A stretch of DNA of 43,371 nucleotides. Origin: Eubacteriales bacterium (GTDB taxonomy: Bacteria > Bacillota > Clostridia > Lachnospirales > Lachnospiraceae). Positions within the stretch are counted from its first letter, which is position 1. Each line of letters begins with the position of its first letter. The position numbers and the translations under genes are program-made. The stretch spans positions 1 to 43,371 of the forward strand of contig JAUNAF010000009.1 of NCBI GenBank assembly GCA_030527715.1, in the 5' to 3' direction. The notes below the pieces were generated by a model. It was not told where the DNA came from. It saw nothing but the letters and a program-made list of their open reading frames with translations, and did no database searches. Of this stretch, positions 1 through 8,119 are shown piece by piece.

Positions 1-367
1 TGTGACAGTGATCACGGCAGTTCCCTTCTCATGGGATGCCTCTGCCTTGCTCACTCCGTCGAGTGCTTCAAGTGCTTCTTTGATATGATTCTCACAGTGC
101 TCGCACATCATTCCATTGATGTATACGGTTTTCTGCGCTCCCTGCTCTGCTGCGTTATCTCCTTCGATCTTCACAAACTCATAGTCTGCATCCTCGACCG
201 CTTTTTTCACTGCCTCTTCGTCAAAGCTGTCTGTGACAGTGATCACGGCAGTTCCCTTCTCATGGGATGCCTCTGCCTTGCTCACTACGTCGAGTGCTTC
301 AAGTGCTTCTTTGATATGATTCTCGCAGTGCTCGCACATCATTCCGTTGATGTATACGGTTTTCTGT
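1..367 (-). repeat. In-frame 231-bp tandem duplication encoding C-terminal HMA domains
   Basis: Positions 1-135 match 232-366 with three mismatches (at 56, 94 and 115 against the shifted copy), a period of 231 bp or 77 codons. Each unit encodes one HMA domain with GMMCEHC. The left copy is cut by the window edge, so more copies may follow. Confidence 0.93.
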
Positions 368-2778
368 GCTGCCACTATGCTGTTTGTTTCCTCAGCTTTG
401 ACTGCTGTCTTCTCAGTCTCGACTGCTTTATTTGCTGTGCTGCTCTCAACCACAGTCTGCGCGCTCTCCGGTGCTGCCTTTTTACGCATCGGACGGTCTT
501 TGTCTGCGCGATGAAGCGGGAACAGATTCAGTCGAAGTGCATTCATGCAGACGGTAAAGCTGGAGAGTGACATTGCTGCCGCACCCCACATCGGCTTCAT
601 CTGGATGCCTGTATAGGCACCTGCTGCCATCGGGATCAGGATCGCATTGTATGCGAATGCCCAGAACAGGTTCTGGTGAATGTTGCGCAGGGTTGCACGA
701 CTCAGACGTACTGCTGCGGAAACATCGGTCAATTTGGAATTCATCAGTACGACATCTGCGGAATCGATCGCCACATCCGTTCCTGCTCCGATAGCAATAC
801 CGATATCTGCTCTGGTCAGAGCAGGCGCATCGTTGATACCGTCGCCGACCATTGCGGTCTTTCCTCTGCTCTGCAGACTGCGGATCACGGCTTCCTTTCC
901 ATCCGGAAGCACACCGGCAATGACACGGTCCACACCTGCTTCTTTTCCGATCGCCTGTGCAGTCTTCTCATTGTCACCGGTCAGCATGACCACTTCAATA
1001 CCCATATTTTTCAGTTCGCGAATCGCCTGTGCAGAATCTTCTTTGATCACATCTGCCACTGCGATCATACCAAGTACCTTACCATCCTGAGCAAAAAACA
1101 GCGGTGTTTTTCCCTGCTCAGCGAGGCGTGCTGCCTCGGCGCTGAGACGGTCTGATACCTGATAATTGTCAGAAATATAAGCGTAAGAGCCTCCGACTAC
1201 TTCCTTCTTCTCGATCATGCCGCGCAGGCCATTGCCAGGAAGTGCTGCAAAATCTGCTGTCTCAGAAACCTTAATACCATTTGCTTCACCGTAAGCTGCC
1301 ACTGCAGTTGCCAGCGGATGCTCACTCTTCTGCTCAAGAGAAACAGCCATGCGGACAAGCGTCTCTTCTTTCACGCCATCCTCCGGAACAATGTCAGTCA
1401 CTTCCGGTTTACCTGCAGTGATCGTTCCTGTCTTGTCTAATGCAACGATCTGTACCTTTCCTGCGTTCTCCAGAGACTCACTGGTCTTGAACAGGATACC
1501 GTTTTTAGCACCCATACCATTTCCGACCATGATAGCCACCGGCGTTGCAAGACCCAGGGCACACGGGCAGGAGATCACCAGCACACTGATTGCACGCTCC
1601 AGCGCGAAGGTAAGATTTGAGCCGGAAATCAGCCAGATAGCTGCCACAACTGCTGCGATCAGAATAACTGCCGGTACAAATACGCCGGATACTTTATCAG
1701 CGATTCTGGCGATCGGTGCCTTGGTCGCTGCTGCGTCGGAAACCATCTGAATGATCTGTGAGAAAGTAGTATCCTCTCCGACTCTGGTTGCTTTTGCCTT
1801 GATAAATCCGGACTGGTTGATGGTTGCCGCGCTGACATTGTCACCCTCTGCCTTGTCCACCGGAATGGACTCACCTGTCAGAGCGGATTCGTCTACAGCA
1901 CTGGTTCCCTCTACGACCACGCCGTCTACCGGAATACTTTCTCCCGGACGTACAACAAAGAGGTCTCCCTGCTGTACTTCATCGATATCTACGGTAACTT
2001 CTGCACCGTCGCGCAGAACAACTGCGGTCTTCGGTGCCATTTTCATCAGATTTTTCAGTGCATCTGTAGTTCTTCCCTTGGAGAGTGCCTCCAGAGTCTT
2101 TCCTACCGTGATGAGTGCCGGGATCATTGCGGCTGACTCAAAATAAAGCTGTGTATGGTAAATATCCATCAGGTCTGCATTCGGTGTATTGTTTGTGATC
2201 AGATAGGTCATCTGATACAGAATGTATAAAGACCATCCGAAGGAAACTCCGGAACCGAGCGCTACCAGTGTATCCATGTTCGGTGCGCCGTGAATCAGAG
2301 ACCGGAAACCGGAAATAAAGAATGCACGGTTAATGAACATTACAATGATTGCAAGAATCATCTGCGTGATCGCCAGACCGATGTGATTATGATTCAGGAA
2401 TGCCGGCACCGGCCATCCTGCCATATTGTGACCCATGGAAAAATACATCAGGATCGCAAGGAAGGCTGCGGAATAGATCAGTCTTTTTACCAGCTTCGGT
2501 GTCTCACGGTCTTTCAGGGCATCCTCAGATGCTGCAAGTTTCTGAGAGGCACTGCCCTTTTTTGCTGCGCCTGCATCTGAGCCCTTCGGCTCGGCACCAT
2601 AACCTGCTGCCTGCACAGCGGAGATGACCTGCTCCGCAGTTGCTGTACCGGTGACAGACATAGAATTTGTCAGCAGAGAAACGGTGACAGAATCGACACC
2701 CTCTACCTTTGCGACCGCTTTTTCGACATGTGACTGGCAGGCTGCACAGGTCATGCCGGTGACAATATATTGATCCAT
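1..2778 (-). CDS. copA: Copper-translocating P1B-type ATPase (CopA-like), C-terminus cut by window edge
   Basis: ATP-driven export of Cu(I) or a similar soft metal across the cell membrane. The frame stays open for 926 codons and leaves the window, so the stop is not seen. Visible order: an N-terminal HMA domain with GMTCAAC (C11, C14), membrane segments, the TGES actuator motif, the CPC metal site in a transmembrane helix (C404-P-C406), the DKTGT phosphorylation site (D448), an SEHPLA motif, and GDGINDAP in the hinge near residue 645. After the last helices comes a charged linker, then a C-terminal HMA domain with GMMCEHC (C815, C818) and a second, nearly identical one (C892, C895). Start ATG at 2778 follows AAAGGAGG. 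It lies 277 bp downstream of csoR and is probably co-transcribed with it. Cu(I) is the likely metal, from the CPC motif and the CsoR partner. The tandem C-terminal HMA repeat is unusual; most CopA proteins carry their HMA domains at the N-terminus. Confidence 0.95.
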   Translation of the reverse strand, partial: MDQYIVTGMTCAACQSHVEKAVAKVEGVDSVTVSLLTNSMSVTGTATAEQVISAVQAAGYGAEPKGSDAGAAKKGSASQKLAASEDALKDRETPKLVKRLIYSAAFLAILMYFSMGHNMAGWPVPAFLNHNHIGLAITQMILAIIVMFINRAFFISGFRSLIHGAPNMDTLVALGSGVSFGWSLYILYQMTYLITNNTPNADLMDIYHTQLYFESAAMIPALITVGKTLEALSKGRTTDALKNLMKMAPKTAVVLRDGAEVTVDIDEVQQGDLFVVRPGESIPVDGVVVEGTSAVDESALTGESIPVDKAEGDNVSAATINQSGFIKAKATRVGEDTTFSQIIQMVSDAAATKAPIARIADKVSGVFVPAVILIAAVVAAIWLISGSNLTFALERAISVLVISCPCALGLATPVAIMVGNGMGAKNGILFKTSESLENAGKVQIVALDKTGTITAGKPEVTDIVPEDGVKEETLVRMAVSLEQKSEHPLATAVAAYGEANGIKVSETADFAALPGNGLRGMIEKKEVVGGSYAYISDNYQVSDRLSAEAARLAEQGKTPLFFAQDGKVLGMIAVADVIKEDSAQAIRELKNMGIEVVMLTGDNEKTAQAIGKEAGVDRVIAGVLPDGKEAVIRSLQSRGKTAMVGDGINDAPALTRADIGIAIGAGTDVAIDSADVVLMNSKLTDVSAAVRLSRATLRNIHQNLFWAFAYNAILIPMAAGAYTGIQMKPMWGAAAMSLSSFTVCMNALRLNLFPLHRADKDRPMRKKAAPESAQTVVESSTANKAVETEKTAVKAEETNSIVAAQKTVYINGMMCEHCENHIKEALEALDVVSKAEASHEKGTAVITVTDSFDEEAVKKAVEDADYEFVKIEGDNAAEQGAQKTVYINGMMCEHCENHIKEALEALDGVSKAEASHEKGTAVITVT

Positions 2779-3055
2779 GGTAAATCCTCCTTTAATACGG
2801 GCTGTGATTGCGAAAGCTGCAAAGCAACGAAGCAATCGACTTTTGCAGATATGTACCTTTCGTTTGTTGTTATCTTACGTTTGTTGTTACCTTACGTGAG
2901 TCACGCATGACTCCGCATTTCATGCTCCCGTCATGCTGCAATCATTCGGATTCCGCTCATTTTCGTTCCGAAAATGGCTTCTTCCTCATGATTGGCGCTC
3001 GCCCTATACAGATTTTTTCATGTAAACATGAAAATCTGTGCACGGCTCGCTTGAC
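2779..3055. other. Hairpin-rich intergenic stretch between csoR and copA
   Basis: No gene is seen here. It holds a ctgcaaa/tttgcag inverted pair (2817-2848), two tandem 17-bp copies of a cgtttgttgtta-type sequence (2861-2877 and 2878-2894, one mismatch), a perfect 8-bp stem cattttcg/cgaaaatg with a 3-base loop (2958-2976), and a stem-loop with arms of about 13 bases (3008-3039). None has a run of T in the minus-strand sense that would make a clear terminator. I see no CsoR-type palindrome directly in front of copA, so copA probably depends on the csoR promoter. Confidence 0.6.
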
Positions 3056-3448
3056 TCACTTCATCATTTTCTGAAGGACACTGCAGAGCTCATCGATGAC
3101 TTCATCTTTTCCTTCGCGGATATCCTCTGCCACGCAGTTGTGTATATGATTTGACAGCAGCACTTTTCCGAAGCTGTTCATCGCACTGGTGATCGCTGAG
3201 ATCTGTACCAGGATGTCCGGGCAGTACGCATCATTTTCGACCATTCGCTCGATTCCGCGAACCTGTCCTTCGATCCTCTTCAGTCGGCTCATCATTGCTT
3301 TCTTCTCTTCGGCACTGCGCTCTTTATGTCTGGTGCTGCAGCAGGGACAGACTTCTGTTTCTGTCTCCTCAGCTGTGGTCACTTTTACATCCTCCGTATC
3401 ACAGCAACATGTTTCTTCTTTATTCTCTAAAATTCTGTTTTCTTCCAT
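3056..3448 (-). CDS. csoR: CsoR-family copper-sensing transcriptional repressor
   Basis: All-alpha metal-sensing repressor that leaves its operator when it binds Cu(I). The fingerprint ligands are present with exact CsoR spacing: C76, H101 and C105 (Cys-x24-His-x3-Cys), in a region reading RLKRIEGQVRGIERM and NHIHNC. At 130 aa it is longer than the usual 90-100 aa because of a 44-residue N-terminal extension carrying two cysteine clusters (C14-C16, and C34, C36, C37), which may bind extra metal. Start ATG at 3448 follows GAGAGG. Two operator-like palindromes lie in its own promoter, so it is likely autoregulated together with copA downstream. A non-copper CsoR/RcnR relative is possible, but the C-H-C set and the ATPase neighbour favour copper. 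Confidence 0.93.
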   Translation of the reverse strand: MEENRILENKEETCCCDTEDVKVTTAEETETEVCPCCSTRHKERSAEEKKAMMSRLKRIEGQVRGIERMVENDAYCPDILVQISAITSAMNSFGKVLLSNHIHNCVAEDIREGKDEVIDELCSVLQKMMK

Positions 3449-3498
3449 ATTCGTTTACCTCTCACTTGAAAACTTCGAGTGAACACGTTTCTATCTGC

Positions 3499-3515
3499 AT
3501 ACCCTTACCGGGTAT
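3499..3515. promoter_or_regulatory. CsoR-type operator 2 (downstream copy)
   Basis: A 17-bp inverted repeat, ATACCC-N5-GGGTAT, lying between the csoR promoter and start codon. It matches the known TACCC...GGGTA operator form of Firmicutes CsoR. Direct sequence match; function inferred. Confidence 0.8.
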
Positions 3516-3527
3516 CTTTATCATCAT

Positions 3528-3554
3528 ATTATACCCCCTTGGGGTATTTGTCAA
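3528..3554 (-). promoter_or_regulatory. csoR-copA promoter with embedded CsoR operator 1
   Basis: On the minus strand, TTGACA (3549-3554) and TATAAT (3528-3533) are both perfect consensus boxes, but only 15 bp apart instead of about 17. The spacer is almost entirely a GC-rich palindrome ATACCCC-N3-GGGGTAT (3531-3547). Repressor bound here would cover both boxes. The short spacing could also mean that the overlapping TATGAT just downstream is used as the -10 box. Confidence 0.8.
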
Positions 3555-3603
3555 TAGGTTCTGCACACTTTCCTGCGCTATATTGATGGCAGATTTTAGC
3601 GAA

Positions 3604-3889
3604 TGCACAAAACTGGCTTTTTCCTTCTTAATTTAGTGCATAAAACAGCTGGTTTTCCGAAGGAGTGCATGAAAACTGGCTTTTTTCTTCTTATTTCGTG
3701 CGTAAAACAGCTGGTTTTCCGAAGGAGTGCATGAAAACTGGCTTTTTCCTTCTTATTTCGTGCGTAAAACGGGAGTACTTGGATAAATGTGCACGAAAAT
3801 CTTATTGTTTTTCTCATTTTAGTGCAAGGAGCTGTTGATTCATTGAAAATTTGCACTAAAACGGGGGGCAGCTCTCTTATTTTCGTGCA
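3604..3889. repeat. Array of five inverted-repeat units with an exact 62-bp period
   Basis: Units begin at 3604, 3666, 3728, 3790 and 3852. Each is 37-38 bp and runs from TGCAC/TGCAT plus (G)AAAA to TTT(C/A)GTGC(A/G), an imperfect inverted repeat. The stretches between units are exactly 25 bp every time. The first three units and first two gaps are similar in sequence; the interiors of units 4 and 5 and gaps 3 and 4 are unrelated, yet the lengths are kept. No gene is seen. Possible roles are a protein-binding array or a multi-hairpin RNA. Confidence 0.75.
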
Positions 3890-3950
3890 TTCAGAATTTT
3901 TAAAGACAGTAAAACAACATCCGCCGGACGTTTTCTTTGCATGCTTGTCG

Positions 3951-4006
3951 CAAAAAGAAGGAGCTGACGCTCCGCAGATGATTTCTCATCTGTTTTGCAT
4001 CAGCTC
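3951..4006 (-). terminator. Rho-independent terminator of the aldolase-TRAP operon
   Basis: On the minus strand, GAGCTGA (4000-4006) pairs with TCAGCTC (3961-3967), with an inner CAGATGA/TCATCTG stem, followed by CTTCTTTTT. It lies about 50 bp after the dctP stop. Confidence 0.88.
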
Positions 4007-4053
4007 TCTCTGCAAATCACTTTTATATTATGTTAAGACAGTTTCTCCGTATC

Positions 4054-5010
4054 TTACTCAGCGTAGCTCTGGATCAGATCCCAGTCCTCTACGAGCGGCT
4101 GTACATACGGGATGGTAGCCTCACGGATCGTCTCATCCGGAGTGATCAGTGTGCAGCCATAGTCATCAACAAGGCTCTTCTTCAGATCTTCCTCAGCCTG
4201 AAGTACCTGCTCGTTGTTCCATGCAATTGCATTGTCGATAGCAGTCTGTACAACTTCCTGATCATGCTCAGACATAGCATTCCAAACATCACCGTTGATG
4301 TAGATCTGGTTCGGGCAGATGATGTGGTCAGTCAGAATGATGTTCTTAACTACCTCATAGAACTTGTTGCTCTCGAAGGTGGTCAGCGGGTTCTCCTGAG
4401 CATCAACCGTACCGGTCTGCAGAGCCATATAAAGCTCATTCAGGTTCATCGGAGTAGCTGCTGCGTTCCAGGACTCAACCATCTTTACATACATATCAGC
4501 CTGCGGAACACGGATCTTCATGCCTTCCAGATCTGCAAGAGTGTGAACCTCTTTGTTAGCGGTCAGCTGTCTGGTTCCATAGTAGAAAGTACCAAGGATA
4601 CGAACATTGATCGCATCAAACATCTCATTCTGAGTGTCACGGTACTCACCGTTCATGGTCTTGAGCATGTGATCAACGCTCTGCCACAGATACGGAGCCT
4701 CAACCTGTCCGGACTTCGGGATCCACTGTGCGAACTGGGACGGTCCCTCTGTGATAATGTCAACCAGACCTTCCTGAACTCCCTCAACCAGATCCTGAGA
4801 TCCGCCAAGAGTACCGTTCGGGAACGCATTTACGGTAACATCGTCTGCATTTGCATTGATCTCCTCAATAGCCTTCATCATCATCTGAGTGGTAACTGCG
4901 GTATCCGGATGTACGGAACCCCATTTCAGATCCACTGCACCTGCACCGATAGAAGTGCTTGCGAGAATACCCATTGCCAGACCTGCTGCTGCCAGTTTCT
5001 TCATGTTCAT
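4054..5010 (-). CDS. dctP: TRAP transporter solute-binding protein (DctP family)
   Basis: Extracytoplasmic receptor that delivers a carboxylate-type substrate to the DctQM permease. The 318-aa protein starts MNMKKLAAAG with a signal peptide ending near GAGA/VDLKWGS. The DctP fold is shown by the GTLGGSQDLVEGVQEG and DLEGMKIRVPQ stretches; the IRVPQ arginine is the family's usual carboxylate contact. There is no cysteine at the signal cleavage region, so it does not look like a lipoprotein, which is odd for a Gram-positive binding protein. Start ATG at 5010 is chosen because of CAGGAGGG upstream; the longer frame upstream crosses an intergenic repeat and has no ribosome site. It is the last gene of the operon, with a 230-bp gap after dctM. 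Confidence 0.93.
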   Translation of the reverse strand: MNMKKLAAAGLAMGILASTSIGAGAVDLKWGSVHPDTAVTTQMMMKAIEEINANADDVTVNAFPNGTLGGSQDLVEGVQEGLVDIITEGPSQFAQWIPKSGQVEAPYLWQSVDHMLKTMNGEYRDTQNEMFDAINVRILGTFYYGTRQLTANKEVHTLADLEGMKIRVPQADMYVKMVESWNAAATPMNLNELYMALQTGTVDAQENPLTTFESNKFYEVVKNIILTDHIICPNQIYINGDVWNAMSEHDQEVVQTAIDNAIAWNNEQVLQAEEDLKKSLVDDYGCTLITPDETIREATIPYVQPLVEDWDLIQSYAE

Positions 5011-5040
5011 AATAAAACCCTCCTGTTTATTAATATATTT

Positions 5041-5147
5041 ATAAAAGTCCCGGACGGGCTGACCGCCATGCGGAAAAAGCTGCGGAGCGTCGGCAACGAA
5101 GCGATTTCCGAACAGTGGCAGCGATTGCTGCAGCAACCGACTTTTAT
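5041..5147. repeat. MITE-like inverted-repeat element between dctM and dctP
   Basis: A 107-bp segment bounded by the perfect 9-bp inverted repeat ataaaagtc/gacttttat, with further inner pairings (for example gtcgg/ccgac). Blocks such as aagctgc, caacgaagc and agcaa(c/t)cgactttt recur in shorter form at 2813-2844 in front of copA, suggesting a dispersed element. The rest of the 5011-5240 gap holds no gene that I can see. Confidence 0.5.
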
Positions 5148-5240
5148 ATATCTCTTTTGTATTTCTCTTTCCTATATCTCTTTCATCGTTTTCATTTCTT
5201 TTATTGCCAGTTCACTGTCACCCAAGTGCTGCTTCACAGC

Positions 5241-6509
5241 TTACCCGTACAGAAGATTCGGCAGGAAGTTTGTGATCGCCGGCACATAGGTCACCAGCAG
5301 AAGCACGAGTGCCAGTGGAACCAGGAACGGTATCGTCGCCTTGATCACTCGGTTTGCCGACACCTTCGCGACATTCGACGTGACATACAGCACCACGCCT
5401 ACCGGCGGAGTGATAACACCGATCATCAGATTCAGGATCATGATCAGACAAGCCTGAGTCTCGGAAACACCCATCGCCTGCATTGCCGGCACCAGGATCG
5501 GAGCGAGGATCAAAATCGCTGCCGTACCTTCCATAAAACATCCGACAAACAGCAGGAACAGATTGATCACCAACAGGAATACGACCTTGTTGGAAATACC
5601 CAGAAGCACATTTGTGATCATCTGCGGAACCTGAGCGATCGTCAGCATATATCCGAAGATATTTGCAGTCATTACGATAGAAAGAACCACACCGGTCGTC
5701 TCACAGGTGGAGAGCATGACCTTCGGGATATCGCGGATCTTCAGATCTCTGTAGCAGACCAGACCGATGATCATGGAATAGAACGCTGCCACGATAGCCG
5801 CCTCGGTAGTGGTTACCACACCGGTATAGATTGCAGCAAACAGAATGACCGGAGCAAGCAGTGCAAAGAATGCATCCTTAAATGCCTGCCATACCACCTT
5901 CAGCGTCGGGCGGGTATTTCTCGGATAATGTCTCTTATTTGCGTAATAGGCAACCATGGAGCAGAGTGCCACTGCGATCAGGATACCAGGTACGATACCG
6001 CCAACAAAGCAGCGTCCGACAGACGCACCGACCGTAACAGCCAGGATGACCATCGGCAGAGACGGCGGAATGATCGGTCCGAGCACGGAAGACGCAGAGG
6101 TCACGGCGCAGGAGAAATCGTCATCATATCCCATCTCTCTCATCGCCTCGATCTCGATATTTCCGAGACCGCCCGCATCAGCTACGGCAGTACCGCTCAT
6201 GCCTGCAAACAGCGCAGAGCAGAGAACATTTGCATGTCCCATACCGCCCGGAACCGTACCAACCAGAACATTTGCAAAGCGGAACATCTTTCTGGTAACA
6301 CCGCCGGTATTCATCAGATTTCCCATCAGGATGAAAAACGGCGCTGCGATCATCGTAAAGGAATTCGATGCCTGTGTGATTCGCTGCACAACGACCATCG
6401 GGTTCGTTCCGGTCAGGAACATATACAGGAACGAGGTCAGACCAAGGTTTACATAAAGAGGCAGACCTGTGAAGAGCAAAACAAGAAAGGTTACCATACT
6501 AATAATCAT
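5241..6509 (-). CDS. dctM: TRAP transporter large permease subunit (DctM family)
   Basis: Main ion-coupled channel of the tripartite carboxylate transporter. At 422 aa it has the typical length. It is strongly hydrophobic throughout with about a dozen membrane segments, and carries DctM features such as the GMSGTAVADAGGLG loop near residue 105, the GPIIPPSLPMVIL stretch and, in the second half, IGVITPPVGVVLY. The start overlaps the dctQ stop in an ATGA arrangement, showing translational coupling. Substrate cannot be read from sequence; the operon aldolase suggests a sugar acid or related oxo-acid. Confidence 0.95.
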   Translation of the reverse strand: MIISMVTFLVLLFTGLPLYVNLGLTSFLYMFLTGTNPMVVVQRITQASNSFTMIAAPFFILMGNLMNTGGVTRKMFRFANVLVGTVPGGMGHANVLCSALFAGMSGTAVADAGGLGNIEIEAMREMGYDDDFSCAVTSASSVLGPIIPPSLPMVILAVTVGASVGRCFVGGIVPGILIAVALCSMVAYYANKRHYPRNTRPTLKVVWQAFKDAFFALLAPVILFAAIYTGVVTTTEAAIVAAFYSMIIGLVCYRDLKIRDIPKVMLSTCETTGVVLSIVMTANIFGYMLTIAQVPQMITNVLLGISNKVVFLLVINLFLLFVGCFMEGTAAILILAPILVPAMQAMGVSETQACLIMILNLMIGVITPPVGVVLYVTSNVAKVSANRVIKATIPFLVPLALVLLLVTYVPAITNFLPNLLYG

Positions 6510-7027
6510 TCTTCGTCTCCTCCTTTATCCCTGTAGTCACGCGGACCGATGCGCCAGCACTCGATCATCGCTGCAATCTCATAAAAAATAATAATAAAGT
6601 TCGTGATCGGTCCCATCAGGTATACGATCGCGTAATTCAGTTTCAGAGAAACCGCTGTACGCTTCGCGCCGGCACCTACCAGCTTGATACCGTAGTAGAC
6701 CATTAAAACAGAAAATACGATCGTCAGTACATGGCAGAACAGCTGCACCCACTTCTGCGCTGACTTCGGCAGCATATTGTGGATCGCCGTAATGCGGATA
6801 TGACTGTCCTTTCTCTCCGCGATCGTCCATCCAAGATAGCAGATCCATACATAGGTCAGCTGAATCAGCTCCTCTGACCACACGATCGGATCATTTAAGA
6901 TCCACCTCCAGATTACCTGTGCCAGACCCAGAATAAAGATAAACAGCAGCAGCACCACAGACATCACATCGATGACCTTTTCGGTACACCCCTTGATCTT
7001 TGTCAGGCCAGAATTATTCTTCTGCAC
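6506..7027 (-). CDS. dctQ: TRAP transporter small permease subunit (DctQ family)
   Basis: Four-helix membrane partner of DctM. About 173 aa with hydrophobic segments near residues 23-45, 55-75, 95-120 and 135-155. The motif WSEELIQLTYVWICYLG after the first helix is typical of DctQ. A GTG at 7027 is preferred because AGAGGGG lies eight bases upstream; a GTG at 7036 is too close to that site. It sits 24-33 bp after the aldolase stop and overlaps dctM by four bases. Confidence 0.9.
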   Translation of the reverse strand: MQKNNSGLTKIKGCTEKVIDVMSVVLLLFIFILGLAQVIWRWILNDPIVWSEELIQLTYVWICYLGWTIAERKDSHIRITAIHNMLPKSAQKWVQLFCHVLTIVFSVLMVYYGIKLVGAGAKRTAVSLKLNYAIVYLMGPITNFIIIFYEIAAMIECWRIGPRDYRDKGGDEE

Positions 7028-7060
7028 AGTCAACACCCCCTCTTTTATTTATTTCTCTTT

Positions 7061-7849
7061 TTAGTTCCTCTCAGCCTCCATTTTTCTGGCAAGACGGATC
7101 GTATCCATTCCCATCTCACGGAAATAATCCAGCGGAGTTCCGAGAGAGAAGAATGTTGCTCCCTGTCCGATCCAGAAATCCATCAGCTTGGTATCCGTCA
7201 GTCCGAAGGAAAGTCCGAACGGCTTATTGTGCGCCTTGCACTTGTCAATGATCTCCTGCATCAGGCTGATCATCTCAGGATCTGAGAACTGTCCCATCTT
7301 GCCGATCGAACCGGAAAGATCCATCGGTCCGCAGATGATCACGTCCACGCCCGGAACCTCAAGGATCTCATCCAGATTTTTTACCGCCTCCTTATGCTCA
7401 CACTGCATCAGATGCAGGCAGCGGTCATCTGCGGTACGAACATACTCATCGAAGTCCATCAGACCGTAATCGATGCCGCGCAGCGGTCCAAAACCTCTGG
7501 TGCCCTTCGGCGGATAGGTGCAGTGTGCCACACACTGTCTTGCCTGCTCAGCCGTATTTACCATCGGGAAAATAATGCCGTCCGGTCCGCACTCGATCAC
7601 TGGCTTCACATTGCACATCTGATGATCCGGGACACGCACAAATGCTGCAGCGCCGCCCGCATTTGTTGCAATGATCGCATTTTTGATCATCGGCTGCGTC
7701 ATTCCCGCATGCTCATTATCGATCCAGACATAATCATAGCCCATATATCCGCTGACTTCATAGAAGTCCGGATCCTGGGTGGAAATATGAGTTCCGAAGC
7801 AGAGCTCCTTCTTTTCCATCTTTTCTTTGATTTTCGTAATTCGGTTCAT
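7061..7849 (-). CDS. HpcH/HpaI-family aldolase (2-keto-3-deoxy sugar acid aldolase type)
   Basis: Metal-dependent class II aldolase of the citrate-lyase-like TIM-barrel family that splits 2-keto-3-deoxy acids into pyruvate and an aldehyde. It is 262 aa, the normal size. Catalytic and metal residues are visible: E46-H47 in WIDNEHAGM, R72 in FVRVP, E151 in QCEHKEA, and D177 in GPMDLSGS. First gene of the aldolase-dctQMP operon, divergent from the AraC regulator; start ATG follows GAGGGCGCG. The pairing with a TRAP importer suggests breakdown of an imported sugar acid, such as a rhamnonate- or glucarate-derived keto-deoxy acid. Related enzymes differ in aldehyde choice, so the exact substrate is open. 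No dehydratase or kinase is next to it. Confidence 0.88.
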   Translation of the reverse strand: MNRITKIKEKMEKKELCFGTHISTQDPDFYEVSGYMGYDYVWIDNEHAGMTQPMIKNAIIATNAGGAAAFVRVPDHQMCNVKPVIECGPDGIIFPMVNTAEQARQCVAHCTYPPKGTRGFGPLRGIDYGLMDFDEYVRTADDRCLHLMQCEHKEAVKNLDEILEVPGVDVIICGPMDLSGSIGKMGQFSDPEMISLMQEIIDKCKAHNKPFGLSFGLTDTKLMDFWIGQGATFFSLGTPLDYFREMGMDTIRLARKMEAERN

Positions 7850-8119
7850 AATCGCGCCCTCTTATTTAGTTATTTTCAATAATTTCATCTTATTCGTTTT
7901 AACATTTTTGTGCATTCAATATAAGATAAAGTATTATTTTATAGTTTTTAGAAGAAGTACACATATTTTCGACCTCTTTATCCATTTTTCATCCATATTA
8001 TTTGTATTATTCGCACAAATATCGTTGCATTTTCTTAATAAAAACAATATAATAGAACCATCAGAAGCGGCAAATTTCTAAAATCAGCCATTTCGCAATT
8101 CCGTATAGGAGGATCTGTC
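7850..8119. promoter_or_regulatory. Divergent control region of the aldolase operon and araC-type gene
   Basis: AT-rich 270-bp gap with no gene. The promoter towards the regulator is clear (8025-8053). For the aldolase operon only weak boxes are visible on the minus strand, as expected for a promoter that needs an activator such as the neighbouring AraC protein. No obvious pair of direct-repeat AraC sites was identified by eye. Confidence 0.55.
8025..8053 (+). promoter_or_regulatory. Sigma-A-type promoter for the AraC regulator gene
   Basis: TTGCAT (8025-8030), a 17-bp spacer and a perfect TATAAT (8048-8053), about 65 bp before the start codon. Confidence 0.75.

Noticed and set aside
31-570. 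Plus-strand open frame with repeated MGCLCLAH-type protein
   Set aside because: It is antisense to the copper ATPase; its internal repeat only mirrors the tandem HMA duplication.
3596-3856. 86-codon minus-strand open frame over array C
   Set aside because: Its protein is a translation of the 62-bp repeats, and there is no good ribosome site.
3604-3889. Reading array C as a CRISPR array
   Set aside because: The conserved parts are only about 10 bp in alternating orientation, some inserts are near-identical, and no cas gene is present.
4030-6536. Long plus-strand open frames (419 and 473 codons) over the TRAP genes
   Set aside because: They are antisense to clear dctP and dctM genes, have His/Gln/Arg-rich composition with no family pattern, and lack ribosome sites.
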